DNA of 64,000 bases from Stenotrophomonas nematodicola (lineage in GTDB: Bacteria > Pseudomonadota > Gammaproteobacteria > Xanthomonadales > Xanthomonadaceae): contig NZ_WIAY01000002.1 of NCBI RefSeq assembly GCF_009467805.1, positions 248,001 to 312,000 of the forward strand. The letters are read 5' to 3'. How positions within the stretch are numbered: position 1 is the stretch's first letter; the number at the start of each line of letters is the position of its first letter. The translations under genes and the position numbers were made by a program. Shown here one piece after another: positions 43,785 through 53,497 of the stretch. The notes beneath the pieces are model-generated. The model saw nothing but the letters and a program-made list of their open reading frames with translations. It did not search any database and had not been told where the DNA came from.

Positions 43785-46205
43785 ATGACACGCTTACGCC
43801 GTTGGCTGCGCTGGATGCTGGTGGCGTTCCTGGTTCTGGCATTGATTGGCGCGGCGGTTGCCGGCGGCCTCTACTACGCCGTGTCCTCCAAGCTCCCCGA
43901 CGTGCAGACCCTGCGCGACATCGAGCTCCAGGAACCCATGTATGTGTATGCCAGCGATGGCAAATTGATGGCCGTGTTCGGCGAGACCCGCCGCCGCCCC
44001 GTCGAGATGAAGGACGTCCCGCTACGCTTGAAGCAGGCCTTCCTGGCCACCGAGGACGCCCGCTTCTACGAGCATGGCGGCGTGGACTACAAGGGCATCG
44101 CCCGCGCGGTGTGGCTGCTGGCCACCACCAACGACAAGCGCGTGCCCGGCGGGTCCACCATCACCCAGCAGGTCGCCCGCCAGTTCTTCCTCAGCTCGGA
44201 GTACAGCTACACCCGCAAGATCTCGGAGATCCTGCTGGCGCGCAAGATCGAGCAGGAGCTGAGCAAGGACGAGATCTTCGAGCTGTACCTGAACAAGAGT
44301 TTCTTCGGCAACCGCGCCTACGGCGTGGCCGCTGCGGCCGAGTTCTATTACGGCAAGACGCTGGCCGAGCTGGACCTGGATGAAATGGCCTCGCTGGCCG
44401 GCATCCCCAAGTTCCCCTCCAGCGGCAACCCGCTGAGCAACCCCGAGCGCGCCCGTGAGCGTCGCGACTATTACGTGCTGCAGCGCATGGCCACGCTGGG
44501 CTTCATCACCCAGGCCGAGGCCGATGCCGCCAAGGCGGTGCCGATGCACGCCAGCGCGCACGAGCCGCCGGTGCAGGTCGAGGCCCCCTATGTCGCCGAA
44601 CTGGTGCGCCAGGAAATGATCGCCCGCTTCGGCGGCGACGCGGTCAACAAGGGCTACCACGTCACCACCACGATCAATTCCGACCTGCAGACCGCCGCCA
44701 ACATCTCGGTGCGCGATGGGCTGTTCGCCTACGACCACCGTCACGGCTGGCGTGCGCCGGAGAAGCATATCGAGCTCGGTGCCGGCGACGATGCCGCAGC
44801 CCTGGCCGAACACGTGCGCAGGATCCCGGTGCAGTCGGTCCTGCTGCCGGCCATCGTGGCCGGCACGGCCGCCGATGGCAGCGCCACGGTGGTGCTGGCC
44901 AACCGCCGCGAGATCGTGCTGCCGGCCTCGGCCGCCAAGTGGACCGGCAAAACGCCGGCCAAGCTGGTCCAGCGCGGCGACATCGTGCGCGTGCGGCCTG
45001 GGGCGAAGGACGGCGAGTGGCTGCTGGACCAGGTCCCCCGCGGCCAGTCCGCGCTGGTCTCGCTGGATGCCGAAAGTGGTGCGCTGAAGGCACTGGTCGG
45101 CGGATTCAGCTTCTCCGGCAACAGCTTCAACCGCGCCACCCAGGCCCGTCGCCAGCCCGGGTCCAGCTTCAAGCCCTTCATCTATGCCGCCGCGTTCGAC
45201 AAGGGCTTCAACCCGGCCTCGATCGTGCTCGACGCGCCGGTCGTGTTCCGTGACCGCCGCGGCAAGACCTGGTCGCCGCAGAACGACGGCGGCGGCTTCC
45301 GTGGCCCGATGCGCCTGCGCGAAGCGCTGGTGCAGTCGCGCAACCTGGTCTCGGTACGCCTGCTCGACGGCATGGGGGTGGATTACGCGCGCAAGTACAT
45401 CAGCGAGTTCGGCTTTGCCGAAGCCGAGCTGCCGCCGAACCTGTCGATGTCGCTGGGTACCGCCTCGCTGACCCCGCTGTCGGTGGCCCGCGGCTATGCC
45501 GTGTTCGCCAACGGCGGCTCGCGCGTGGACACCTGGCTGATCGACCAGGTCACCGACCGCGACGGCAACGTGGTGTTCAAGGAAAACCCCGCCCTGGCCT
45601 GCCGCGACTGCGCCGGCACCAGCGGCGGTGCGCCGGCCAGCCAGATCGTGGACGGCTTCAACTTCGGCGCCGCGCCGGCCCCGAACGCCGCCCCGGCCAA
45701 GCCGCAGCAGGCCGTGGCCGAGGCACCGCGCCCGGCCAACCCGGATGCCAAGGTTGCCCCGCGCGCCATCGATGCGCGGACCGCTTACCAGCTGGTCTCG
45801 ATGATGCGTGACGTGGTCCAGCGCGGCACCGGCACGGCGGCCAAGGTACTGGGCCGGGAGGATGTCGGTGGCAAGACCGGATCCACCAATGATCACCGCG
45901 ATGCGTGGTTCTCCGGTTTCGGCGGCCCGTATGCGACCACCGTGTGGGTGGGCCGCGATGACTTCCGCTCGCTGGGCTACCGCGAGTACGGTGGCCGCGC
46001 CGCCCTGCCGATCTGGATCGAGTACATGCGCGCCGCGCTGAAGGACACCCCGATCGCACAGAACGAGCCGCCGTCCGGCATGGTCCAGGCCACGCTCAAC
46101 GGCGCCACCGAGTGGGTCAAGGTCGAGGACATGGACAAGATCGAGGAATACAGCTTCGACACCCATGCACCGCAGGCCGACGACGCCGCGTTCGACATCT
46201 TCTGA
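43785..46205 (+). CDS. mrcA: Penicillin-binding protein 1A (bifunctional class A PBP)
   Basis: An 806-aa peptidoglycan glycosyltransferase/transpeptidase of the inner membrane. After the helix [19 protein letters not shown] comes the GT51 domain with [28 protein letters not shown] and the [20 protein letters not shown] helix. The inserted OB-like region (roughly 310-430) leads to the transpeptidase with S460-S-F-K463, QSRNLVS and K697-T-G-S. An Ala/Pro-rich insert with CRDCAG precedes the third motif. In S. maltophilia, loss of mrcA is reported to raise L1/L2 beta-lactamase expression, so the locus matters for resistance. It is divergent from pilM. Confidence 0.95.
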   Translation: MTRLRRWLRWMLVAFLVLALIGAAVAGGLYYAVSSKLPDVQTLRDIELQEPMYVYASDGKLMAVFGETRRRPVEMKDVPLRLKQAFLATEDARFYEHGGVDYKGIARAVWLLATTNDKRVPGGSTITQQVARQFFLSSEYSYTRKISEILLARKIEQELSKDEIFELYLNKSFFGNRAYGVAAAAEFYYGKTLAELDLDEMASLAGIPKFPSSGNPLSNPERARERRDYYVLQRMATLGFITQAEADAAKAVPMHASAHEPPVQVEAPYVAELVRQEMIARFGGDAVNKGYHVTTTINSDLQTAANISVRDGLFAYDHRHGWRAPEKHIELGAGDDAAALAEHVRRIPVQSVLLPAIVAGTAADGSATVVLANRREIVLPASAAKWTGKTPAKLVQRGDIVRVRPGAKDGEWLLDQVPRGQSALVSLDAESGALKALVGGFSFSGNSFNRATQARRQPGSSFKPFIYAAAFDKGFNPASIVLDAPVVFRDRRGKTWSPQNDGGGFRGPMRLREALVQSRNLVSVRLLDGMGVDYARKYISEFGFAEAELPPNLSMSLGTASLTPLSVARGYAVFANGGSRVDTWLIDQVTDRDGNVVFKENPALACRDCAGTSGGAPASQIVDGFNFGAAPAPNAAPAKPQQAVAEAPRPANPDAKVAPRAIDARTAYQLVSMMRDVVQRGTGTAAKVLGREDVGGKTGSTNDHRDAWFSGFGGPYATTVWVGRDDFRSLGYREYGGRAALPIWIEYMRAALKDTPIAQNEPPSGMVQATLNGATEWVKVEDMDKIEEYSFDTHAPQADDAAFDIF

Positions 46206-46318
46206 TCCACCGCGATGCCCGGGGCCGCAGCAGGCCCCGGGAGTCCCTGTTGCCGCTGCCTACCCCGTTGTCACATCGCGGGTGTACAGTCGCGTGCAGG
46301 TCGCCCAGGAGCACGGTC

Positions 46319-46966
46319 ATGCATCGAGCCCGTCAGCATGCAGCCACCCAGACCCGCGAGCGCCGCCACCGGCTTGCCCATGAAGCCGCCCGCCTGATGG
46401 CCGAGGGCGGCATCCGCGACTACCATCAGGCCAAGCTCAAGGCCGCCGCACGGCTGGACATCCACGACGACGCGTCGTTGCCACGCAACGCCGAGATCGA
46501 GGATGCGCTGCGCCAATACCAGCGCCTGTTCGCCGGGGCCGACCACGGCACCCAGCTGCGCCAGCGCCGCGAAGCCGCGTTGCGCGCGATGGACTTCCTG
46601 CACGCGTTCGCGCCGCGTCTGTGCGGCCCGGTGTTGGATGGCACCGCCGACACCAACAGCCCCGTGCAGGTGCAGGTCCACAGCGACGATGCCGACGCGG
46701 TGCAACGCTTTCTGGAGGAACACGGCATCCCGGCCGAATCGCGCATGCGACGGCTGCGGCTGGACCGCGAGCGCAGCCTCGACGTGCCGGTGTGGGTGTT
46801 CAGCGCCGAAGACCTGACCTTCGACATCGCGGTGCTGCCCTACGACGCGCTGCGGCAGCCGCCGCTGTCGGCCATCGACGAGAAGCCGATGCGCCGCGCC
46901 TCGCAGGCCCAGCTGCGCGATCTGCTCAGCCAGGACGAGATCGACAGTTACCTCGGCGGCGCCTGA
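46319..46966 (+). CDS. Conserved protein of unknown function
   Basis: A 215-aa cytoplasmic protein. The ATG at 46319-46321 follows AGGAG by 7 bases and begins MHRARQHAATQTRERRHRLA. The N-terminal third is helical with LMAEGGIRDYHQAKLKAAARL. The middle has DDADAVQRFLEEHGIPAESRMRRLRL and VWVFSAEDLTFDIAVLPYDALRQPPLS, which could be an alpha/beta nucleotidyltransferase-like fold. I recall related xanthomonad proteins annotated only as hypothetical or nucleotidyltransferase-like, so I leave the function open. It lies 113 bases after mrcA and before a strong hairpin. Confidence 0.75.
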   Translation: MHRARQHAATQTRERRHRLAHEAARLMAEGGIRDYHQAKLKAAARLDIHDDASLPRNAEIEDALRQYQRLFAGADHGTQLRQRREAALRAMDFLHAFAPRLCGPVLDGTADTNSPVQVQVHSDDADAVQRFLEEHGIPAESRMRRLRLDRERSLDVPVWVFSAEDLTFDIAVLPYDALRQPPLSAIDEKPMRRASQAQLRDLLSQDEIDSYLGGA

Positions 46967-46998
46967 GCGCCCGCCGAGACCGGTGACGCGCAAACGAA

Positions 46999-47030
46999 AA
47001 CGCCCCGTGCGGCGAACCGCACGGGGCGTT
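46999..47030. terminator. Strong hairpin terminator between convergent genes
   Basis: A 14-bp perfect stem, AACGCCCCGTGCGG / CCGCACGGGGCGTT, with loop CGAA. On the minus strand it is followed by TTCGTTTG and serves the autotransporter gene. On the plus strand it can also stop the gene ending at 46966. Confidence 0.88.
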
Positions 47031-47072
47031 GATCAACCGGGCGGCCGGACGGCGCCGCCCCTGCTGCAGGAC

Positions 47073-50000
47073 TTACCAACCCACGCCGAAGCCCACGCCC
47101 AGTGTGCGTTCACCGCTGTTGGTGAACGCACCGTTGAGGCTGAAGGTGGCCGAGCCGCGCTCGTTGAGCACGCGCTGGTAACCCACTGCCAGCGCCGACT
47201 CGCCTTCGGCATGGCCCACACCTGCACCCAGGCGGTTGTAGGTCTGCAGGCCGGCGGTGTTCATCGCCATCGCCGCCTGCGCGCTGCCCATCGCGGCCAT
47301 CCGGTTCAGGCGCTTGTCCATCCGGTCCAGCCGGCGGTCCACGCTGGCCATCGCCTGATCGGTATACGCGTTGGCCTGGTTGACTGCCTCATCCACCGCA
47401 CGCGAGTCCACCGCCGGCAGCGGATCATCGGCCTTCGGGCCCGGCTTGGGCACGTCGGCCGAGGCCACGGCCGGCGCATCCTTGGCCGGCGTCTGCGGTA
47501 CCTGCGGATCGGCCGGTGCCTCGCCCGTCGCCGTGTCGTCCACCGATGCCTGCCGGTTGTCGGCCGCCGTCGGACCGTCGATCTGCGACTGCAGGCCGTC
47601 GATGCGGCCGTTGATCTGCTCCTGCACCGCATGCAGCTGCCCGCCGTTGACCGCATCACGGCTGCCCGGCGCGATCATGCCGTTGGCCACGTTGCCGAGC
47701 ACCATGCCGTACTCGCCGCCCAGGCGCAGTTGGCCGGCGCCATCGTCACGCATGCCGGTGTCGTCGAACAGGCGATTGAAGCGCGCGTCGATGCTGGCCA
47801 GATCGCGGCGATTGTCGATGACCGCGCCGTCGAGCGACTTCAGCGCATCGCCCACCGTTGCCAGACGCTGGCCCTGGACATGGAACTCTGGCGCGATGAT
47901 GTTGCCGTTGGCATCCATCGCCATGTTGCCACCGAGCGCGGCGAAGGCGCTGCGGAGCTGGGAGACGGTGGTGAGGTCGCTGGCATCGCGGCCGTTGGCG
48001 GCATTGGTTACGCGACGCTTGAGGTTGACATGGCCAAGTGAGACTTCGTACGCGCCGCTGGCAAGCGAACCATGTCCAAGTGCGACGCTGTTTTCGGCGT
48101 CCGGCAGAACCTGGCTGGCGCCGCCGAGCGCGACACCATTGCGAACATGTACTTGCGAACGCGCGCCTAGTGCAAATCCGTCCTCAGCCCCCACGTGCAC
48201 CAACGCAGCGCGGCCCAACGAGACAGAGTTCTTTCCCCTCGCTTGCGCATAACTACCAATCGCAGTTGCCCCCTCCGCCAACGCCTTGGTGTCACTACCC
48301 AAAGCAGTGCCCAGGAGCGCCGCTTCCGCTGGCTTGCTCAGCTCGTCATAGCCCACGACCGCATACAGGTGCTTCTCCTCCAGACCAGCGATCCGCTGGT
48401 TGCTGGCATGAAGCTGGCCGCCCGTGACTACTTCGCGGCTGCCCGCATGGCTGATATCGCCTTCGCCGACGTTGATGAGGCGCGCGCCACCGAAATCGAC
48501 GGCGGAACGGTCGGCGCCGAAACGCACGGCACTGGCATCCGCCATCGCCCGCGCCTGATCCAGCGTATCGAGGCGCGCGTCCATCGCATCCAATCCGCCG
48601 CGATTGCTGTCCACGCCCGCATCCAGCGCGGCCAGTGCATCGGCTACCGTGCGGTGTACAGCGCCCTGCACGCCATAGGAGGGAGCAATCACGCTATCAT
48701 CCGTGGCAAAGCCCGCGCCGCCGCCGAGAGCGTTCACCACCCCGGAAAGCTGGTCGACGGTGGTGAGGTCATAAGCGTGGATACCGTTCATCGCATTGGT
48801 GACTCGCCTCCTGAGACCTTGACCGCCTAGCGATACCTCACCCGCCTCAGTAGCGACAGATCCGTAGCCTAGTGCGACACTGTTGGTTGCTCCTTCCCAA
48901 ACCTGGGTAGAGCCACCGATCGCCAACCCGTTTTCGGCACTGACACGTGAACGTGCGCCCAGTGCGAATCCATCATCGGCACCCGCCAATACCTGAGCCG
49001 CACGTCCCAGCGCAACTGAATTGGTTGCTTGCGCATCGGCGAAGCTGCCAATTGCGGTAGATCCGGAGCCAAGAGCCTTTGTATCACTGCCCATCGAGGT
49101 AGCCAGATGGCCGGCGCGCGCCGCGAGGCTCTCTCCATCGGCACCAACGACCGCATACTTCTGCGCGTCCTCCAGCACCGATACCCGCTCATTCGTCACG
49201 AACAGCTGCCCGCCCGTGACCGCCTCCCGGCTGCCTGCCGCGATCTCGCCATCAGCCAGAGCGACCAGACGCGCAGCCTTCAGGTCCACCGTGCCGTCCT
49301 CGCCGAACTGCACGACGCTGCCCAGGTCAGGCGCGTAGTTGTCGAAGTCAACGCGCAACGCGTCCAGGTCTTCCCGGGCGGATGCGATCTGTGCGCCCTG
49401 CTCGGCCACCTTCGTGTTGGTGGCGAACAACTGTGCGCCATTGACCGCCTCGCGGCTGTCGGCACTGAGTTGCCCCTCGCCCACGGCGAGCAGGCGGCCA
49501 CCCTCGAGATCGACATTGCCGTCGGCGTCGAAACGCACCACATCGGACAGGTCCGGATCGAAGTCCTGGAAGTCCTCGCGCAGGCGGTCGATGTCCGTGC
49601 GGTTGCGTGCGATCTGCGTGTTGCTGTCGAACAGCTGGCGACCGCTGACTGCATCGTCGCTGGTGGCCGACAGTTGACCGGCGGCAACGCCCTGCACACG
49701 ACGTGCCTGGTTGCCCTGGTTGCGCACATCCAGCACGCCGCCGCTGTTGGCGGCACCCAGACGCATATCGCCATCGGCGGCTGCCTGGCTGAGCAGGCCG
49801 CCCAGCACAGTGGCCTTGGTCTGTGCTTCATTGGCCGTGGTCTGCGCGCTGTTGGCGACGGTGTGCGCGGTATTGGCCAGCGTGGTTGCCGCCGTGACAT
49901 TCTGGTTGGTGGTGTTGAGCTGACGCCCGCTTACCGCGTCGGCACTGCTGGCACTCACCACACCATCGGCCACACCACTGATGCGCCGGTTGGCGTTGGC

Positions 50001-50303
50001 CTGGTTGCGCACGTCCAGCGTGGTGCCGGTGTTCTGCGCGCCCAGGCGTACATTGCCGTTGGCCGCGGCCTGGCCGACCAGCCCACCGAGCGTGGCGGCG
50101 GTGGCCGTCACTGTGGCGACATTCTGGTTGGTGGCATGCAGCTGCCGGCCGCTGACGGCATCGGTGCTGCCGGTGCCGAGTGCCGCATCGGCCACGCCGG
50201 TCACCCGCCGACTGGCGTTGGATTGGTTGCGCATGTCCACCGCACCGCCGGTGTTGCTGGCACCCACGCGGACATCGCCATTGCCGGCGCTCTGGCTGAG
50301 CAG
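47073..50303 (-). pseudogene. Trimeric autotransporter adhesin, 3' part (out of frame in this sequence): stalk, duplicated head/neck modules and YadA anchor
   Basis: This is the distal ~1,077 codons of the adhesin whose start is at 52710. It contains many stalk/neck repeats of the type SGRQLHATNQNV, DVRNQANANRRI and DAVNGGQL. Two YadA-like head modules follow, near 49160 and 48360 (YAVVG..., GSDTKAL..., TAIGS..., NSVALGRAA). The C-terminal anchor is MAAMGSAQAAMAMNTAGLQ.. to VGFGVGW, ending in Trp as outer-membrane anchors do. No start codon with a ribosome site lies at its 5' edge, and the reading frame joins the upstream part exactly if one G is removed from the G8 tract at 50304-50311. It is therefore not a separate gene. 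Segments near 48240-48400 and 48780-49170 use codons uncommon elsewhere in the window (AGG, GGA, TCT), hinting at mosaic origin. Confidence 0.85.
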
Positions 50304-52710
50304 CCCCCCCCAGCGCGTTGGCCTTGGTCTGTGCGTCGTTGGCGATGCTGTGCGCAGTGTTGGCCAGGGTCGTCACCGCGCTCACACTCTGATTGGTGGC
50401 ATGCAGCTGCCGGCCGGTGACCGCTTCGCTGCTGGTGGTGCTCAAGGTACCGTCGCCCACGTTGACGATGCGGCGCTGGAGCGACGCGTTGCCGACCGAC
50501 ACCTGATTCGCGTCCTGGGTGGTTGAACCGTTGCCGAGCGCCACCGACCCTTCATGATTGGCGGCAGCGCGGTCGCCGATCGCGGTTGCGCTTCTGGCCG
50601 ATGCGGTCGAGAGATTGCCAACGGCCGTTGTCAATTGCGCGCTGGCGACGCTCCCCCGCCCGAGTGCCGTCGATTGGGCTGCCGTTGCCTGTGCACCAAA
50701 GCCCAGTGCCGACGCGTGGGTGCTGTCCGCCACGGCGTCATTGCCGATCGCGATCGCGCGGTCGCCGACCGCTGCGGCGCGCAGACCGCTGGCGACGGCG
50801 CCGTTGCCACTGCGCGCCTTCGAGCCGATGGCCACGCCACCATTGAAGGTGGACACGCGTGCGCCGTTGGCGTCGACCCCGGCACGTGCATCGTCACCCA
50901 GTGCCACGCTGCCGGTGTTGAAGCTCTGCGCGCCGTTGCCGACAGCGAGGTTGCCGACGCCGCCTTCGGATCGCGCCTGCCTGCCCAGCGCCACGGCCCC
51001 ATCGCCACTGGCAGCCGCATCGATGCCGAGCTTGAGGGTCGCCGCTGCCAGGCTGACCGCGAGCGCATCGGCCTGGGTCTTGGCAGCGTTGGCCGTGGTG
51101 GCAACACCGGCCACACTCTGGTTGGTGGCGTGCAGCTGCCTGCCCGTTACCGCTTCGGTACTGCTGGTGCTCAGAGCGCCATCGGCCACGCCGGTGATGC
51201 GGCGGTTGGCATTGGACTGGTTGCGCACATCGAGTGCGCTGCCGGTGTTGTTGCCGCCGAGGCGGACGTTGCCGTTGGCAGCGGTCTGGCTGATCAGGCC
51301 GCTGGCCGCATTGGCCTTGGCCAGTGCGTCGTTGGCGGTGGTACGCGCGCTGTTGGCGGTGTTGGTGGCCGTGGTGACGTTCTGGTTGGTGGCGTGCAGC
51401 TGCCTGCCCGTTACCGCTTCGGTACTGCCGGTGCTCAAGGCGCCATCGGCTACGCCGGTGATGCGCCGGTTGGCATTGGACTGGTTGCGCACGTCCAGCG
51501 CGGTGCCGGTGTTGCTGCCACCGAGGCGGAGGTTGCCGTTGGCGGCGGTCTGGCTGATCAGGCCGCTGGCCGCATTGGCCTTGGCCAGTGCATCGTTGGC
51601 GGTGGTACGCGCGCTGTTGGCGGTGTTGGTCGCCGTGGTGACGTTCTGGTTGGTGGCGTGCAGCTGCTTGCCCGTCACCGCGTCGGTACTGGTGGAGCCC
51701 AATGTGGCATCGGCCACGTTGACGATCTTTCGCTGGGTGGTGGCATCGCCCACCGAGATCTGGTGATTTGCGGTGGTGACCGATCCCGCACCCAACGCCA
51801 CCGAATTGCTGTGACTGGCATTGGCGTTGGCGCCCAGTGCAACGGCCTTGCCGTGGCCGTCGGTCACTGCATTCTGGCCGATGGCGATGCCCGCATCGTA
51901 GCCGCCGGAGCGCGCACCGCTGCCGATCACGATGGCGTGGTGTGCGTTGGCGTTGGCGAGCTTGCTGCCGTCGCCGATGACGATGGACCCCTGCGCCTGT
52001 GCCTGTGCGTTGTTGCCCAGTGCCAGAGCCCGGACACCACTGGCCTGCGCGCCTGAGCCCACGGCGATCGCATGGGTACCGCCGGCCTGGGCACTCGCAC
52101 CCACTGCCATGCCGTTGCTGCCATCCACACGTGCATTGGCACCAATAGCCACGGCGGTATTACCGGTCGTGGCAATGTAGCTGTTGTGACCGATCACCAC
52201 CGCGCCGGACCCACCCAGGGCGTCGGAGCGTGCGTTCTTGCCGAGCGCCGTACCACCTGCCGCAATGCTGGTGGAAGCGCCGATGCCCAGCGCGACGCCT
52301 CCTGCATAGGCCTTGGCATTGTTGCCGATACCGATGCCGTCGAACGCCGTGACCGAACCCACGCCGATGGCCACGCCCTTGGTGCTGTTGCTGGTGGAAC
52401 CGCCGCCGATGAGCACGTTCTGGTAGCTGGTGAGACCCGCGCCGCGCATGCTGGCATCAGGTGCGCTGAAGGCCCGCATCAACGCCTCGGGGTGATTCCA
52501 GACCGCTTCGCCCTCGACGGTGGATTCGGGTCCGGCCGGTGGATCAACCTGCGTGTCGTTGGCCAGCGCCGGACCGGCCAGCAGCACGCACAGTGCGGCC
52601 GCCAGTGGTCGGGCCGCCGAGGACGGCTTGCCGCGCGAGCGGGTGTGCTCGCTGGCCACCGCCCAGCATCGCAGCGTTGTGTTCCAGATCAAACGGTAGA
52701 TACGGTTCAT
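49828..52710 (-). CDS. Trimeric autotransporter adhesin, 5' part (truncated product of ~960 aa as read)
   Basis: The ATG at 52708-52710 opens an extended signal peptide region, MNRIYRLIWNTTLRCWAVAS, the hallmark of large type V autotransporters. A signal core ending PALA follows (residues ~45-50). Next come YadA head repeats (AIGVGSVTAFDGIGIGNNA.., VALGANANASHSNSVALGAG), a neck (VSVGDATTQRKIVNVADA-like) and stalk repeats (STEAVTGRQLHATNQNV). At about codon 800 the frame meets a run of eight G. Seven would give LGGLLSQSAGNGDVRVGA and continue to the anchor; eight give LGGAAQPERR and ~160 out-of-frame residues before a stop at 49828. The truncated form lacks the anchor and could not be displayed. 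Full length in the ON frame would be ~1,878 aa. It starts 57 bases after the fimbrial chaperone gene, perhaps sharing its transcript. Confidence 0.85.
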   Translation of the reverse strand: MNRIYRLIWNTTLRCWAVASEHTRSRGKPSSAARPLAAALCVLLAGPALANDTQVDPPAGPESTVEGEAVWNHPEALMRAFSAPDASMRGAGLTSYQNVLIGGGSTSNSTKGVAIGVGSVTAFDGIGIGNNAKAYAGGVALGIGASTSIAAGGTALGKNARSDALGGSGAVVIGHNSYIATTGNTAVAIGANARVDGSNGMAVGASAQAGGTHAIAVGSGAQASGVRALALGNNAQAQAQGSIVIGDGSKLANANAHHAIVIGSGARSGGYDAGIAIGQNAVTDGHGKAVALGANANASHSNSVALGAGSVTTANHQISVGDATTQRKIVNVADATLGSTSTDAVTGKQLHATNQNVTTATNTANSARTTANDALAKANAASGLISQTAANGNLRLGGSNTGTALDVRNQSNANRRITGVADGALSTGSTEAVTGRQLHATNQNVTTATNTANSARTTANDALAKANAASGLISQTAANGNVRLGGNNTGSALDVRNQSNANRRITGVADGALSTSSTEAVTGRQLHATNQSVAGVATTANAAKTQADALAVSLAAATLKLGIDAAASGDGAVALGRQARSEGGVGNLAVGNGAQSFNTGSVALGDDARAGVDANGARVSTFNGGVAIGSKARSGNGAVASGLRAAAVGDRAIAIGNDAVADSTHASALGFGAQATAAQSTALGRGSVASAQLTTAVGNLSTASARSATAIGDRAAANHEGSVALGNGSTTQDANQVSVGNASLQRRIVNVGDGTLSTTSSEAVTGRQLHATNQSVSAVTTLANTAHSIANDAQTKANALGGAAQPERRQWRCPRGCQQHRRCGGHAQPIQRQSAGDRRGRCGTRHRQHRCRQRPAAACHQPECRHSDGHRRHARWAGRPGRGQRQCTPGRAEHRHHAGRAQPGQRQPAHQWCGRWCGECQQCRRGKRASAQHHQPECHGGNHAGQYRAHRRQQRADHGQ
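50304..50311 (-). repeat. G8 homopolymer tract: probable phase-variation switch in the adhesin gene
   Basis: C8 on the plus strand, G8 on the coding strand, in the context CTGGGGGGGGCTGCTC. The same Leu-Gly-Gly peptide elsewhere in this gene is written GGCGGC or GGTGGG, so the unbroken run is not forced by the protein. G7 restores the frame. Confidence 0.85.
51121..51648 (-). repeat. Two tandem 264-bp (88-codon) repeats in the adhesin stalk
   Basis: 51121-51384 and 51385-51648 align end to end with about 15 mismatches by eye. Each encodes one neck/stalk unit (STEAVTGRQLHATNQNV ... LDVRNQSNANRRITGVADGAL). The register is a multiple of three, so gain or loss of a unit would keep the frame. A third, more diverged copy begins at 51649. 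Confidence 0.85.
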
Positions 52711-52767
52711 CAAAGACTCCGTGGTTGGAAAACGGGATGCAGGCGGCGCGGCGCGATGCCGCGGCGC

Positions 52768-53475
52768 TCAGGGCAACAGGGTCTGGTGGTGGTCGCGGTA
52801 GCCGGCATGGCTGAGCCGGTAGTCGATCTCCACGCGCCCACCGGGGCGCGGCACGAACGGCAGGGTCATTGCCGCGCCCGGGTAGAGGCTGCGTTTGACC
52901 TCGTGGGACGTGCAGACGCCGCTGGCATCGCAGTCCTGGACATGATTGACGCCCAGTCGCAACGTGCCGCGGTTGACCAGGCGGTCGCCTTCCAGCTGCA
53001 TCTCCACGCGCCCATCTGCAGGCAGCACGTTGACCAGCACTCCCCAGACCAGGCTCACACCCAAGGTGGCGCCAGTGCCCTGGACCTGCACTGCCGGCTC
53101 GCTGTCGTCGGGACCGAGCACGCCTTCGAAATACACGCGGAACGCGGTTTCCTCCTGGACCGGCTGCAGCGGAATGATCCGCACCAGGCGGTTGCCGCCG
53201 CCGGCGAGGCCGAACTTGCCCGGGGTGACCGCCATCACCGTGGCGCTGCCGATGGCTTCGTCGACTTCCTGCTCGTCTTCGGTCGCCGGATGCAGGATGC
53301 GTTTCACCGTGGCCTGCACGTACTGCGGCTGCGGCGATTGCGAATGCACGCGCACGGTGGCGGTCTTGCCGGCTTCGGCATGCACGCGCATGGGATGGAC
53401 GTTGAGATTGGCCAGCACCGGTGCCGCTGGCAGGAGGGCCAGCAGCAGCGCGCCGGCCAGGGGAATCTTGCTCAT
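52768..53475 (-). CDS. CS1/CFA/I-type fimbrial periplasmic chaperone
   Basis: A 235-aa PapD-like chaperone of the alpha-fimbrial (CfaA/CooB/CblB) branch. The ATG at 53473-53475 gives the signal peptide MSKIPLAGALLLALLPAAPV..LA. The mature N-terminus NLNVHPMRVHAEAGKTATVRVHSQS and the basic GGGNRLVRIIPLQPVQEETAFRVYFEG strand are family features. A VCTSHEV cysteine pairs with DCDA nearby. It would cap pilin subunits before delivery to the usher. Unusually it is the last gene of the operon; in CFA/I loci it is the first. It follows the tip gene by 22 bases. Confidence 0.85.
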   Translation of the reverse strand: MSKIPLAGALLLALLPAAPVLANLNVHPMRVHAEAGKTATVRVHSQSPQPQYVQATVKRILHPATEDEQEVDEAIGSATVMAVTPGKFGLAGGGNRLVRIIPLQPVQEETAFRVYFEGVLGPDDSEPAVQVQGTGATLGVSLVWGVLVNVLPADGRVEMQLEGDRLVNRGTLRLGVNHVQDCDASGVCTSHEVKRSLYPGAAMTLPFVPRPGGRVEIDYRLSHAGYRDHHQTLLP

Positions 53476-53497
53476 GGGATCGGGTTCCAGGGGAAGG

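Noticed and set aside
49828..50303. The last ~160 residues of the 5' adhesin frame as genuine protein
   Set aside because: Text turns into Arg/Gln-rich out-of-frame translation right after the G8 tract, while the other frame carries clean stalk repeats over the same bases.
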